Shown in pieces: positions 45,674 to 57,304 of a stretch of DNA of 64,000 bases. The position numbers were made by a program, and so were the translations under genes. Under the pieces are notes generated by a model, which was not told where the DNA came from, did not search any database, and worked only from the letters and a program-made list of their open reading frames with translations. This stretch comes from Strobilurus pachycystidiatus (Eukaryota; Basidiomycota; Agaricomycetes; Agaricales; Physalacriaceae), in assembly GCA_019915135.1 (NCBI GenBank), contig JAHLMK010000016.1:992001-1056000 (forward strand), given 5' to 3'. Numbering within the stretch: position 1 is the first letter of the stretch; each line of letters begins with the position of its first letter.

Positions 45674-47269
45674 ATGGCTGATTACTGTGATGCCTGGCGT
45701 AACGACACTTCGCACCCTCTGATATACTTCCAGGTCTGCAAATGTCACGGCCATGACGCGGCTGGCCTCTCCGCTGGAAAGGCCTGTGCGGACAGTGCTG
45801 GTCGTCTGGTTGGAATAATCCTTCCATTCGTCGTCCTTACTGCTGTGGTTTGCTGGTGTCGCGGCTTCAAACAGGGAATCAAAGATGTCCTGTATTGGTT
45901 CTTCATTCTCTTCGTCGCACTGCCCACCTATCTCCTTTGGCTTCTTTACGACGAGGTGCACAACTACATCAGATGGCTGTTCGTATACTGTGAATCCCTC
46001 CTTGACCGTATGCGTCTCCACAAAGCCGATTCCTCTCCCAAACTCTCCCTCCCCCTCCATGTACTCGCCATACGGAAGCCACCTCTACCTCTCGAAGGCA
46101 AACTACAAAGTCTGCCAAGGCTGCCGCGCGAACTTTGCGACGCAATTATCACGATGTGTGAGGACCAGCAGACGTTGCTGGCCTGTAGTCGCGTCTGCTA
46201 CGCTTGGGTACCAACGAGCAGGACTATGCTGGATATGCAGATGCAGGTCCTGAATCAAAGCCGTGCGTCTCGACTCAGCAGTCTCCTTCTCTCTCGTCAC
46301 GCCACTATCGCCCCCAGTATTCATAACATCGAGTTTGGGGGGAGGAGCCCAGCGCAACATTGGCGTCTCATCCGCCTTCTCCATTTCAAGGCAGCCAAGC
46401 TCTCGAAAGTGACCCTCCACCGTTACGCACGCCCTGCCCTCTACATCGCCAAGCATTTCCCTGAACTCGACGAACTCACCTTCCATGTCCTTCCCAATGC
46501 CTTCGACGCGAGTGGTCGACAGGCGGGCCCTGCAGGCGAATTGCGTACACTCCTTTCGGCGGCTATGAAGCTCAAACGTTTGGATTCGTTAACCGTGCAC
46601 ATCGACATGGAGACTGTCCCTGCACATTGGAATGACAAGTTGGTCGCTGAGGCAGCAAAGCATACTGCCAGGCGTCCCACGTTGATTATTCCACGGTTGG
46701 TGATGAAGGGTAGATGCTCGAATGATCTGGTGCGCTGGGCGCAGAACTGTTGTACACAGCTCGTGACGCTCGAGATGATGATAGGAGAAGGGTGGCAGCA
46801 GCCAGGAATAACGAATGGTCTAATCGGCGCAAATTGGCAGACGCTCCAGGAGCTCACTCTGACACTCCCGAATGACCCTCGTGAATGATTTGCACCAATC
46901 GTTTATCGCTCATAACTGACGGTCACCTCTTTAGTTACCCTAAACTTATCAAGACTCCGTGCTCTAAAGTCCTTAACTTTCATCATTGATCTGGCCTCCA
47001 TGATAGGCATCTCTCATGGTGCTCTCAGCGTGCTACAAACCCTGCGAACCGTGAATAAAGCGCACGCTCCGAAAAAGCTTACCCTCATTTCCAACAAACC
47101 TGACGTTCTCTTTGGCGAGTATGACTTGATGATATTCGACGAAATTGTGGTTGGGACATGTGGCCTGGGAGTTTCGGACAGAATTCCCAAAGTTTTCACT
47201 GACACCGTGGTATATCGCGACGAGATATCCCTCAGTGATCCTGTAATTGTAAGCTCTTCGGCGAGGTGA
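45674..47269 (+). CDS. F-box protein with N-terminal membrane segments
   Basis: The protein starts MADYCDAWRNDTSHP. Two hydrophobic segments follow: about residues 45-65 (LVGIILPFVVLTAVVCWC) and 73-92 (VLYWFFILFVALPTYLLWLL). The F-box begins near residue 145 (LPRLPRELCDAIITMCED, then LLACSRVCYAWVPTSRTML). After it come leucine-rich-like stretches (FPELDELTFHVLP, LKRLDSLTVHIDM). Exon 1 runs to about 46880. A 52-nt intron (GTGAAT to TTTAG) joins it to RLRALKSLTFIIDLASMIG and a final exon that ends PVIVSSSAR at 47269. By family it would recruit targets to an SCF ubiquitin ligase, here perhaps tethered to a membrane. The membrane-plus-F-box layout is unusual. Confidence 0.75.
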
Positions 47270-47400
47270 AAGCCCAAGTCAGTCTTATGCAATCTTCTCC
47301 AGGTCATACCTCCATAGGCTCTTCTCTACATTCAATCAAATGCCGCATCACGTTTCTTCGATTTTGGGACAAAACTATGCGGATTGTGTGGAAGAGGCAG

Positions 47401-47926
47401 TCAGAATACATCACAGTGGTACCACCTAGAATTATCCTCCCGCTCGAAGAACTCTTTCGCCTTCTGTATATATTCTTCATCCTTTGCCCAATTCGCCTCC
47501 TCCTGCGTGTCGTTGGTCGCAATCCGAATCAGCATTGCGGAGTTGCCCCCCGACTCCAGCAAGGGGAACGAGTTGAGCTTATGGTACTTACTAGGCGTCA
47601 TGAGACAGTGCGGATGATCATCAGTATATTGGGAGGCGCACTCCAAGCCAGCTTCCTCCCAGTCTTTCTCCCATTTGACGAAAGCCAAGTCCCATGCGTT
47701 GAGAAAGTTCATCTGGTACTTTGCGGTGAGCACTTGCATAGGGTGGCGCCAGCCTAGCATGTATCTCGGTACGAAAGGTCGCGATTTCGAGTTGGCTGGG
47801 GGCGGCGGTTCGTGACAGAGGAGTTCAAGAGGAAAAGGACAACCTGCGTAAGATTTCGTGCGAGCTCTGCGATACGTGAGGTTGCTAATAGGTCAAGCAT
47901 TCGCCAACCCACTTGCGGCTGGTCAT
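47401..47926 (-). CDS. Unknown small protein, array copy C
   Basis: Third full copy. It starts MTSRK, then ARTKSYAGCPFPLELL, PPPPANSKSRPFVPRYMLGW, FLNAWDLAFVKWEKDW and EAGLE. The last exon gives MLIRIATNDTQEEANW, YIQKAKEFFEREDNS and YHCDVF. This is the most diverged of the four intact copies. The next copy starts about 880 bp away, the tightest spacing in the array. Confidence 0.75.
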
Positions 47927-48289
47927 GTTGACTGTTGAGGGTTACGAAGAGTCAATTTATTGATTGATTGATTGAAGACCCCTTTTCAAATTCAGACTGA
48001 GATAAAGAATGACGCGCCCAGACACGTGATCCTGTGCGCGCTTGTTCAAACTTCCAGAATGAGAATCCACATTGCTCCTGCATCACTGTCAGACAGTCCG
48101 AGTCTCTCCGAAGACTAAGGAGCGCCATTGTTGAGGTTTATACCTCGAAAAACGCAGCCGGCAAGTGTAAAGCTCGACCTGGTGGTTTTATCATCACCGA
48201 CTAACAGTGTGCTGAGCGCGCGAATGTGAGGATGGATGTACTTATGCGGGCGTAGAGATATCTTACAGTTTGTGTGCAGCGTAGAGTAG

Positions 48290-48807
48290 TCAGAAAACAT
48301 CGCAGTGGTACCACCTGGGATCGTCCTCTCGCTCGAAGAACTCTTTTGCCCTCCAGATGAATTCCTCATCCTTAGCCAAATTTGCTTCCTCCTGCGTGTC
48401 GTTGGTCGTGATCTGTATCCGCATAGCCGTGGTGCCTTCAAAATCCACCATGGGAAACGAGCTGAGCTTATGAAAATCCCTACAGTGAGCCGTCAGCCTC
48501 TGAATTCAATAGAGACTCAGAGCGCACAGCAGACCGGCTTCCTCCCAGCTCTTGCGCCACTCAACGACTTGCATATCCCATGCATCAAGCCAGTCCATCT
48601 TGTATTTTGCGCTTAGGTCTTTGGCAAGGAAACGCCATCCGAGCTTATATCTTGGTATCCGAGGACGCGACTTTGAGTTGGCTGGTGGCGGCGGCGTGCT
48701 GTGGTGGACCACGAGAGGATAGCCGGCGCGAGACCTGACTCTGCAGATCCTAAGTACATGCTATGACAAAAGGTCAAGCTTTCGCCAACTCACTTGGTGC
48801 TGGCCAT
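48290..48807 (-). CDS. Unknown small protein, array copy D
   Basis: Fourth full copy. It starts MASTK, then VRSRAGYPLVVHHS, PPPPANSKSRPRIPRYKLGW, DWLDAWDMQVVEWRKSW and EAGL. The last exon reads FHKLSSFPMVDF, MRIQITTNDTQEEANL, FIWRAKEFFERED and YHCDVF. Intron 2 has a GTGCGC donor. The last exon is 3' of a conserved flank also seen near copies A, B and E. Confidence 0.75.
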
Positions 48808-49674
48808 GTTGAGTCTTTGTTGACCGGAAGGTCGAATAGTTGCCGGTTGGTGGCGCGTGTCCTTAGACACGTGATCCTCTGTGCCTGGCGATCGTCTGTC
48901 TCTCACTGTCAGTCTGAGTCTCACTTAAAACTCTTTCTTGATCTTTCCCATCGCATCGATCTTCAAGTTCCTGTTTCCGCTGTACATATGCTTCAGCCTG
49001 GGTTTCGCTTTGACGCCTCTCACGCTTGTTATACTCAACCTGTCAGCCCAGTCTCTTACACAGTTACACTCATCTTCAACTCTTTGAGTTCCTGAGTCTC
49101 GAGGGCATTGCGACTGGGCACTCCGACGTCTGAGAAGCTCCCGAGCCGACTTCAAGCTGTTCTGTCTAGTCTTCCTTCACTGTGACTTTAATCTATCGCC
49201 GACGGCGTCTTGGACCTCGATGAATATTGGGCACTGGTAATACGTATCATGTATGCGGCGTCGTTACCCCCGATGGTCTACTGAAGCTCTATCGGCGCCC
49301 ACGGACCTTACTCTCGGCACGAGCTCGTGACGCTCCCTTTTTCCAGATTTTCCGAGTCTCTTCTCCAGAGCTCATGACGCTCACTCTCCTAAAAATATGG
49401 GGCCCAGGGAGTAACATTCCGCCCGTCTCGAACTGGCACCAATCAATACAATGAATTGGCCGGGACAGCGCTCTAGACCTGAGGGACCGCAAACATTCAG
49501 CTCAGAGGCATCTGTGATCCGTCGACAATGAATTGGCCGGTACACCCTAGGGCCTAGACCGGTCAGAGGTCTGGGTTTCAGAGGCGCATGACGACGGTGT
49601 GGGCCCGTCTAATGACGCTGACCGAAGGCGCTCCTCGATTCTGACTGTGACTGTCAACAAATAGTCCGCTTTTG
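48808..49674. other. Intergenic, no gene recognised
   Basis: Short frames only. It contains a 20-bp direct repeat, annotated separately. Confidence 0.35.
49448..49544 (+). repeat. 20-bp direct repeat, 77-bp period
   Basis: ACAATGAATTGGCCGGGACA at 49448-49467 recurs at 49525-49544 with one mismatch. It lies upstream of the phosphatase promoter. Confidence 0.75.
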
Positions 49675-49682
49675 TATATAAG
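49675..49682 (+). promoter_or_regulatory. TATA box for the phosphatase gene
   Basis: TATATAAG lies 39-46 bp before the ATG at 49721 and supports that start. Confidence 0.55.
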
Positions 49683-49720
49683 CAAGCAAAAAAGCAGAAT
49701 GGCCTCGCACCGACAACACC

Positions 49721-50361
49721 ATGATGATCCGCTTCGAAACCATGCCCCCCGCCGTCTTGCAGGCGATGTGCACACCCATGCATCTCATCCTTCCACCTAG
49801 TGCTCCGCACACCGGGGCACTCTACCTCGGCTCCATGGCAGCTGTATATGAAACGGATACGCTCCAGGAAAACAACATCACGCACCTGGTACAGGTGCTC
49901 GACGCGAGCTGGCAGCCGCTCCCCGACGACACGCCCTTGAACGTGTACAAGATCGATCTATTGGACTCTAGCACCGCGGATCTCTACCCGTACCTCGACG
50001 CGGTGTGTACGCACATCGAGGGCGTGCTGGCGGAGGGGCGGAGCATGCTCGTGTTTTGCCAACAGGTCAGTGCGGTGATGGGCTGGGTGCAGGGATATCC
50101 CATGCTCATGACTGTGAATAGGGCATATCGCGGAGTGCAGCCGTTGTCATCGCGTATCTTATACGGAATCTAGGTTTGACATATGATGAGGCGTTTGCGA
50201 CCGTCCAGAAACAACGGGCGTGTATAAAGCCCAACACTGGGTTTGAGAAGGTGTTGAGAAATTGGGAGTGCCAGTACGCATCGAGGACGACTCTCAGGCC
50301 GCGACGGTCAGGACTTGTACAGTCGACACGTCTGGTTTCAGACTCGATTGCTTTCTTGTAG
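49721..50361 (+). CDS. Dual-specificity protein phosphatase (194 aa), altered signature
   Basis: A small DSP-family tyrosine/serine phosphatase. Exon 1 is 49721-50065 and exon 2 is 50122-50361. Family marks are GALYLGSMAAVYETDTLQEN, ITHLVQVLD, YKIDLLDSSTADLYPYLD (with the general-acid Asp region) and the P-loop FCQQGISRSAAVVIAYL. The CX5R cysteine and arginine are present (CQQGISR), but the His that normally precedes the Cys is Phe (VFCQQ instead of VHCQQ). The intron falls inside the P-loop, between CQQ and GIS, as in relatives. The C-terminus is short and basic. Activity may be lowered because that His tunes the cysteine. The rest looks intact. Confidence 0.85.
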
Positions 50362-50832
50362 ATGCCTTGGGATTTGGTTGTATTTATAACTGCAAGACCG
50401 CTGTCCTCTTTCACGTCTCATAGACGCCGCTTCATACCCACTGTACACTATACGCACTTTGTCGTACAAATTGTATTATTCGCAGATGCCGTAGGGGCAG
50501 GACCCTGTGAGGCGTAAAAATAGAAATTCTGTGAGGCCAGACTGCAGCGTATTCTTTCAAGTTCCATCCCACATCCTTGGCCAACGCTGGGCGTTGCGGA
50601 CGACGACAGCAAGAATATCTGCGGCGTGCGCGAAGATAGACGCGTCTGATCTCGTGACCCTTGGCTGTTTCGAATTGACGGCGGGCCTGGCTGACAGTTG
50701 GCTGGGCGTTTCAGCGACAGCGAGCTCGACGTTCTTTTCTACACGACCTTCCTTTCTTTTGATTGCTACGATTTAATCTGGTCGAGGTGCGTCGCTGTCG
50801 GTGCTGCTGGACGCTGCTCATCGTCGAACAAG

Positions 50833-51430
50833 ATGAGCGACCACCGCTTGCTCATTGCCGGCGTCATCATGGGCGTCCTAGGCGCCGTCCTCATCACCAT
50901 CATCGTGCTGGCGACGCTGCGGTTCAAGCGGAAACAAGAGCACTCGTTCGACACCAAGCTCGGGAGACATGCGACGCTGGTCGAGCGTGGGCACTTGGCC
51001 TCAAGGATAACACCCTTTGGGTCCAGAGACCTCAATCCAGCTGGAGAGGCACCGCGATTCAGTGCGTAGCCTGTCCGCTGCTCAGCTAGTCCAGCGCTAA
51101 TGGCGCCCCACCACAGTACCCACCCCAGGCAGGAACATGCGCATGGCGACACGGCGGGCCGACGGCGCCTGGCTGTTCAGCTCGCCCGACGAGGGCTTCA
51201 GCCCGGACGGCATCGACGACGTCGCGCCCTCGCCGACGCGGTCCTTCTCCACCTACTCCATGTCGTCGACAAGCAAAAAGAGCGGGTTCAGCAAAAAGTC
51301 GGGGCTGGGGTCTGAATACGAGTTCGAGCCGCCGCCCGACGTGCTGCCGCCCCCTGCGTACGCGTACGGCTATGACTCGCCTGGATATACGCGGCAGTAC
51401 GACCCATCTGTACCACCACCGCCCCCTTGA
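50833..51430 (+). CDS. Single-pass membrane protein with proline-rich tail
   Basis: Starts MSDHRLLIAGVIMGVLGAVL. One strong hydrophobic segment lies at about residues 6-29 (through ITIIVLATLRF), followed at once by a basic stop-transfer (RFKRKQEH). An intron near 51060-51117 is supported by the donor GTGCGT and the acceptor CACCACAG. The second exon gives RNMRMATRRADGAWLFSS, a Ser-rich patch (SFSTYSMSSTSKKSG), and a Pro/Tyr-rich end (PPPDVLPPPAYAYG, finishing PSVPPPPP). This is the layout of small basidiomycete membrane proteins with a cytosolic proline-rich tail that might bind SH3 or WW domains. No function is assigned. Confidence 0.65.
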
Positions 51431-52019
51431 CTGCTCGCTCCCCTTATCATTATTATGCTTTACTTACCATGTCCCCATCCTCCCTACCCCCTCTCACTCC
51501 CCATCAACACATTTACCGCTTGGACTAATTTACCCACTACCCCACGGAATCACTCACTTTCCTTTTGACTGACTGCTGACGTTTGACTTGTGGAATCATA
51601 TTCTGACAGTTACATATGCGCTTCCTGGCCTGGCATTTCTAGTGCGTATCCTCTTACCTTGGCCATCATAGTCACCAGGACACACGAGTATCCGATGCGA
51701 TGAAGATGATCTACGGCGATGAGGCTTGCCTGATTACCAGAGATAAGAATGGTGTGGAATGAGCGCCTCAACTTGATGCTGCACTGTTCTAATTTCCAGT
51801 GGCTGACTCGGAAATAGCTTCAATGGATGTAAGATCGCGAAGACAGGCATCCGCGCCAGTCCGCGAAGATATGGTCCCCCGTATTTTGTCCGTAACATAT
51901 TATTTTTAGTCCGCCGCGCTTGTCATCCTCAAGTACACGGACTTGGATTGCACCCACTAAGTACAATTGATGCTCTCGTACAATCGAATAACCCTGAACC
52001 CATTGTCTAGGTCTGCAAC
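51431..52019. other. Intergenic, no gene recognised
   Basis: Pyrimidine-rich 3' flank of the previous gene, then unremarkable sequence. I see no feature. Confidence 0.35.
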
Positions 52020-53275
52020 TCAAGCAGCGTTCGTCTTCTGCAACCACTCCGCGACCCAGTCAATTATACCCGCTGTGAGCTCACCCAGCCCACCTTGGAC
52101 CTTGAAGAAGTGGAGGTTCTCGAACGGGTCATTGTGTACGCCGTTCTTGTCGAGGATCACCCGGGCCTCTGCATGGGACTCAAAGTGGCGCTCATAGAAC
52201 AACTTGATCGAATCGCCCAGCACTTCCCGTCCTCCATAGCTCACCAAAATCCTATCATGCAACCCACGAAAGATGTCCTCCGGGAGGTCCAGCTGCTGCA
52301 CGTACAGACGACTTTGGGGCGGAACATCCGCCAATGCTGTTTTCCCCCAGTCTTTCAAGGTGTTAGGCGTCAGGATGTCGCCCTCAGTCCCAGCGGGAGC
52401 AGAGTCGCCAAAGGTCGTTCCGGCAGGATCGACCCAGGGAGACATCAGGTAGATGCCACCGAATTGGCCACTGGACGAGAATGGGGGAACGTCTGGAATG
52501 GGTCGAGTTTGGTGCGCGAGGAGCTGGAGGATGGTGTTGGCGCCTGCGGAGTCGCCAGCGAGGGTGATATGGGAGGGCGGTGTGCCGAGGCGCTTGAAGT
52601 ATTCGAGGGTCTGGATGAGCTGCTTCAGAGGTGTAGGGAATACACCCTCTGGGACGAGTGCTATGGACCGAAGTTAGTCAAGACACCCTTTCTCTCGATA
52701 GAGATTAACCGACAGTACGAAAGCACGACCACACCGAACTCGATTCCGTGTTGCTTGGCAATCGTCTCCTTAGCATGAGTCCAAAATGGAAAGGTGCCAT
52801 CCACAGCGGGTATGAGAAATGCGCCGCCTGAGGTGTAGCACCGCGTTAGCTTATTTCTTGGTGAGTAGGAAATCACTCGCCGTGCACATGTATCACAAGC
52901 CTGTCCGTCCTCTTCTCCCCTACCCAAAGCAACTTGGCGCCCAAGCCAATATCCTCGACGAGTGCCTTGTCCTTTGCCCATTCCTTGTAAGTTCCGTCGG
53001 CTTTCCCTATGAGACGTTGAAGCACATTGTACGGCAGGACGCTCGTGAGGCGTTGAACCACTGTGTCGTTCAAGACGCGTTTGGTAGGTTTCGTCCCATC
53101 GGCGGTGATGACACGGTACAGTAGGAAGAAGGCTGGCACGAAGTGTGAGCTTGGGGAAGCCTTTCGGGTACTAGATGGTCTTACGCAGAGTGAGAAGAAG
53201 CTTGCAGTGAGCAAACAGATATGCGATGGTCGAGGACTCTCCGTATGTTTTGTGGGTTAAGACTGTCTGCGCCAT
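52020..53275 (-). CDS. Alpha/beta hydrolase fold-3 esterase (HSL-like)
   Basis: A carboxyl-ester hydrolase of the hormone-sensitive-lipase type. It starts MAQTVLTHKTYGESSTIAYL (ATG at 53275). The first intron joins it to FFLLYRVITADGT. Later marks are LVIHVHGEGG-type oxyanion sequence split by an intron (HVHG then GGAFLIP), FGVVVLSY, LVPEGVFPTPLKQLIQTLEY, the nucleophile motif LAGDSAGANT, GIYLMSPWVD, RGLHDRILVSYGGREVL (acid region) and GVHNDPF with the catalytic His. The end is DWVAEWLQKTNAA. All triad positions are visible. No signal peptide is obvious, although the N-terminal hydrophobic stretch may be an anchor. Confidence 0.85.
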
Positions 53276-53940
53276 GGTTGGTCACTGCGCAAGACAAGAG
53301 AGGTTAAATTCAGTGAAGACGTACCTCGAGTTACCCCCACACTAATACCCGGGAAGGGGCAGTTCCACGTCAAACTGTATACATGTGTCACGAGCATGCA
53401 GGCCTTCACACAGGCTTTCCTTATGTACCGCGCACCGAGTGCTAGTGTAGTCTCCGGGATGAAAACTTCGCCTTTTTTGAGTTGTATCATAGGCAATCTC
53501 AGGAATCTGCTATCATCCTCCCAGGTCTGTGGTCGACAGCAAGTGGATGGGCAGTCGTGTCAGAGTCTGACAGCGACGCTAACGTTACAGACGCTTCTGA
53601 ATGCAATGAGAAGTATCGCATCATGAGCACAGGGCTATGTCGTTATCAAAATATCGCATGTACTCACGAGAAAATGCCGGTGTTCTCAGGCATATTGGAA
53701 TGAAGAACTTTGGAGCGTGCACACGCTCATGTCTTCCGACTTTCTTGCGATAGTATTCTCTACGTCCGTTGGCCGTGGTGGTGGTTCTGGTCCAAGATGT
53801 AGATCGCGACCGGCCCATCGGCCCGATGATTTTGCCACAACACAGAGCAAACACAGAGTGCAAGGTTTTGTATGCATGCCAGTGTCGGGAATGTGGATGC
53901 TGATGTGTTTGCTACTACTGTGTCTGTGTCCCACCCAGCT
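53276..53940. other. Intergenic, no gene recognised
   Basis: Short frames only, with no known motif on either strand. Confidence 0.35.
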
Positions 53941-56572
53941 TTACATCGGTAAGGATACCCTGTTATAACTCTGCCTTTCCGTTTTCAACCGCGTCTGCTC
54001 ACTTCCAAACATTAACATCGAATCTCTTCCACTAGCGTCTACGCTGGCACGACTTTCAGGAGAAAGTGGCTCTGCCATCAACGAGTCATTGTCCATGGAG
54101 CTGTGGTGGTGGTGAATGCTGATGGGTTTATCTACGTTGAGACTTTGGGTTCTCGAGTGCCCAAGTGGATTGTATTCGAACGGATAATCAACGATGTATG
54201 TTGCCTGTGCCGGTTCCTTGACAGAGTCCCGACGGTCAGAGCGTTTGCCCATGCTGAGGGCAATGGAGTACGCAGCATAGGAGCCATAACTGACGGAGAA
54301 GGTGAACCGTGAGGAGAGAAGGTACAGGATCGTGAAGCACTTACATTTGTGTACACATCAGTATCGATGTGATGAGCACCAGCATCACACTCAGCGCAAC
54401 ATCGATCTCCTGGTGAAACTTGGACAGCTTGATGCCCCACCAGACCAGTAGATACGCGGCGAAGCCCATCTTGAATATGCTACGGCATCATCAATTCCAC
54501 ATCGGCGGACAGGAAGCAAACAGACAAGACATACAAAGACTGAAACGCAGACAACTTCAGCACCCACTGTACAATCCTCTCTGGATATCGCAGTCGGTAC
54601 ATAAACAGGCCAATGAAGAGCGATTGTTCTGTTGTCGCTTGAAAGAGCCATATCCAGCCCGCCACCGATATAGCTGGGTTGAGCGACATCTGGAGCGCAA
54701 TTTGGAGGAATATAATGGAAAATAAGGTCTATCTTGTAATGAGCGACGTCAATTTCGAAGAATTCTGGAGGCCCTACACAGAGATGATGTATGAGCAGCG
54801 GCCAGCGCATGTTGGGTCGGTAAATCAGCTCGAAGAGATCTGAGCAAGCAGTGAGCTAAAGTTGAAGCCACGAGGGAGCGCATGAACATAACTTACAAAG
54901 ACCGGAAATGACGACGGCTGCCACACGGACTTCGCCCATTCGTTGGACACTGTACTTCTCGAAAGCTAGGGGTGAGCTCACGAGCTGTAGCACCAGCGCT
55001 ACGGTCGTGTAAAAGGTGTTCATGGCATCTAGTACAAAAGTGCGAATAAACAAGGGGGCCAATGCATGTCAGTGATACATTGAACATGAACACCCACAGG
55101 TAACAGTATTACGTCGATTGGCGAAAGATAACCCAGGAAAAATGGTAGAGAACCGAAAGAGTACCATTTCTGTTGCCTTGCCTGATGCGTACAGGAGGAG
55201 GATGTACAAGAAGATTGGTACCGCATACTACAAATGACCAATTAAAGTCAACCGCCTTCCAATACTGAGGTCACTCACGAATGCAACTGTTGTCGGGTAT
55301 ATCTCTAGCATGTTCATCTTCATCAACTGCTCCAGCGTTTTCGGCGGCAGATGACTGGTCCCGCTGCCCGTTACATTGGCCGAAACTAGGCTCGCGGCGA
55401 AGGGGTACTCGACCGTCGCGTCTGCGTAACTCCGCGAAGCTGTCAAAACGGGGAATTTAGTTGAGATTTCGGACACCACAGAGCGCCCACAACATCAGAC
55501 CGTGGTGCGAGGCGGTGCGTACCACATGGTGTTCCATTGCCGAGGCCTATAGATGCGCAGTGGACAGATGGGCGCAACTTGACCATGTCCTTATAGATGT
55601 ACCTGCCGCCTAGGGTGAGAATGCCAGACGAAATTGAACGTGTATCGTACCTGCAGAAATCGAGACCTGATTCCGACGGCGCTTGATTGAGTGTATCGTA
55701 ACACGAGTCAAAACTGGGTTTGCTGTGAGTCGAGAAACGGATCTCCGTGAAGGAAACGCACGAATCATATTGAGCATCATCACCTGTACAGAACTGAATC
55801 GCCGCTTCGCAAATATCCGTCACGGCTCTCTGGGTAACAAGAGAGACGTTTGACCTGCTCCCTTTCGCCAGACTCGAAGGCGAAGTTTCTAGTTCCTTGC
55901 CGATCGCGTTACTCAACGGTACCTGGACAAAAGCCATATAGCCTTCGAAATGTCGGAAACTGAGATCGTATGCTAGGATCATGAGGTCTTCTGAATAGTA
56001 TATCCACATGTCCACTTGAAGAGGGAAGATGTCCGGGGTTGTCGCGTGGTACATGGAGAAGATGACGCTGGCCGCGACAACTGAGTGTTGGAGGGAAAGT
56101 GATTCAACAGTGGCATTGACCGGGAAGCCGATGATTTGTGTCGTGTTAGCATGCGCCACTTTGTTGGGAACACCGAACAGGATCTCTGTAGCAAAAATGA
56201 GTGTGTAGCCATCGCTAGAAACATCATATCATGATGTACCAGTGTTGTTCTCGATGCCCGTCAAAGCTACAAGAAGTTATATGACATGAGCGTGCCACTG
56301 GGTTACTCGGTTGGTATCACACACTGATCATCATGTTGATACGCCCGATGCACTCGGTGGCCAGGAGCGAGCTGTTCCCTGTCAACGGGGACGTCGACGC
56401 TGTCATTATACTGCTCAAGCCAGATGAGCGGAAGCAATCAGGTCAAATTATTTAACAGAGAGCACCTTTGCAAGAGTACTTGAAAGGCGTCGAACAGTTG
56501 TGCGGGCTGCAAACAGTCCACATTTCGAACCAGAACTAACGCCAGAACGAGACTGGTGACTTTGAAACGCAT
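53941..56572 (-). CDS. Multipass membrane protein with large ectodomain, tandem paralogue A
   Basis: Starts with a signal peptide (MRFKVTSLVLALVLVRNVDC) followed by LQPAQLFDAFQVLLQ. A lumenal or extracellular domain comes next: GNSSLLATECIGRINMMI, IIGFPVNATVESLSLQHSVV, SVIFSMYHATTPDIFPLQVD, and several Cys (CEAAIQFCTGDDAQYDSC). Then several membrane spans: KMNMLEIYPTTVAFV, DAMNTFYTTVALVLQL, and LIYRPNMRWPLLIHHLC, where the HH resembles TLC-type spans. The final spans are LIWLFQATTEQSLFIGLFMY and the region of WVLKLSAFQSLY. The cytosolic tail is Ser-rich and ends with a block conserved in the paralogue (RDSMLMFGSEQTRLKTERQ, then YNRVSLPM). About a dozen short introns. Function unknown. Confidence 0.7.
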
Positions 56573-56628
56573 GAAGTGTCAGCGGGCAACGAAGAGGAAC
56601 CATCGATGGAAACAGATGTAGTCCTCGT

Positions 56629-56636
56629 ATTTATAT
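56629..56636 (-). promoter_or_regulatory. TATA box for paralogue A
   Basis: TATAAATA on the minus strand lies about 57-64 bp before the ATG at 56572. The paralogue has its TATA box at almost the same distance. Confidence 0.5.
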
Positions 56637-57304
56637 GTCGTGCTATCATCCTTGCCAGTGCTTACCAGAGTGTCATGCTTTGCTGCAATGATGAAAACAG
56701 AGAATTTGATTGTGCTGCATTCATTGGACTGATCGGAGGAAAGGTGGCCGAGAACGATGCGGACCGGAAGGACACTGTGAGAGAGAATGAATTCCTGCAT
56801 GCGGTTCGTCTTCGAGTGGGGACAGGTTCGCTGAAACAAGCCCTCCGAATTCTCCTTGTCGAAGGACGAATGATGGATGCCCAAGAGACTCTGAAGAAGA
56901 TTTGAAAGCCAAGACGCAACATGGCCATTCCGTATAAGCTTTCCGCTTTTCCTGATATTGGTGTCTTTTGAGTGACGCTGGCGGGTGTTAAATTTGGGCC
57001 GAACGTTGAAGTCCTCAGGGCTGAGCTCGGACCCTGAACTCGCCTCGACTCGCTCGGTGACGAAATCAATCAATCAATCAATAAATACACGGCACGGACC
57101 CTCCAGGATCGCCGGACGCAGCGTAGAGTACAGATATGTGCGTAAATATCTTTAATCTACCTGCTACCCCCACTACCGATCCGCCATAGACCAGACGCAC
57201 GCTCGATGCCCCCGTCGCGCATAACGTACTCCAATCCACAACACGGCATGAGGCAGAGAGAGGATATCATTGTCCCCATCTAATCCCCTCTGTCACATAC
57301 TTAC

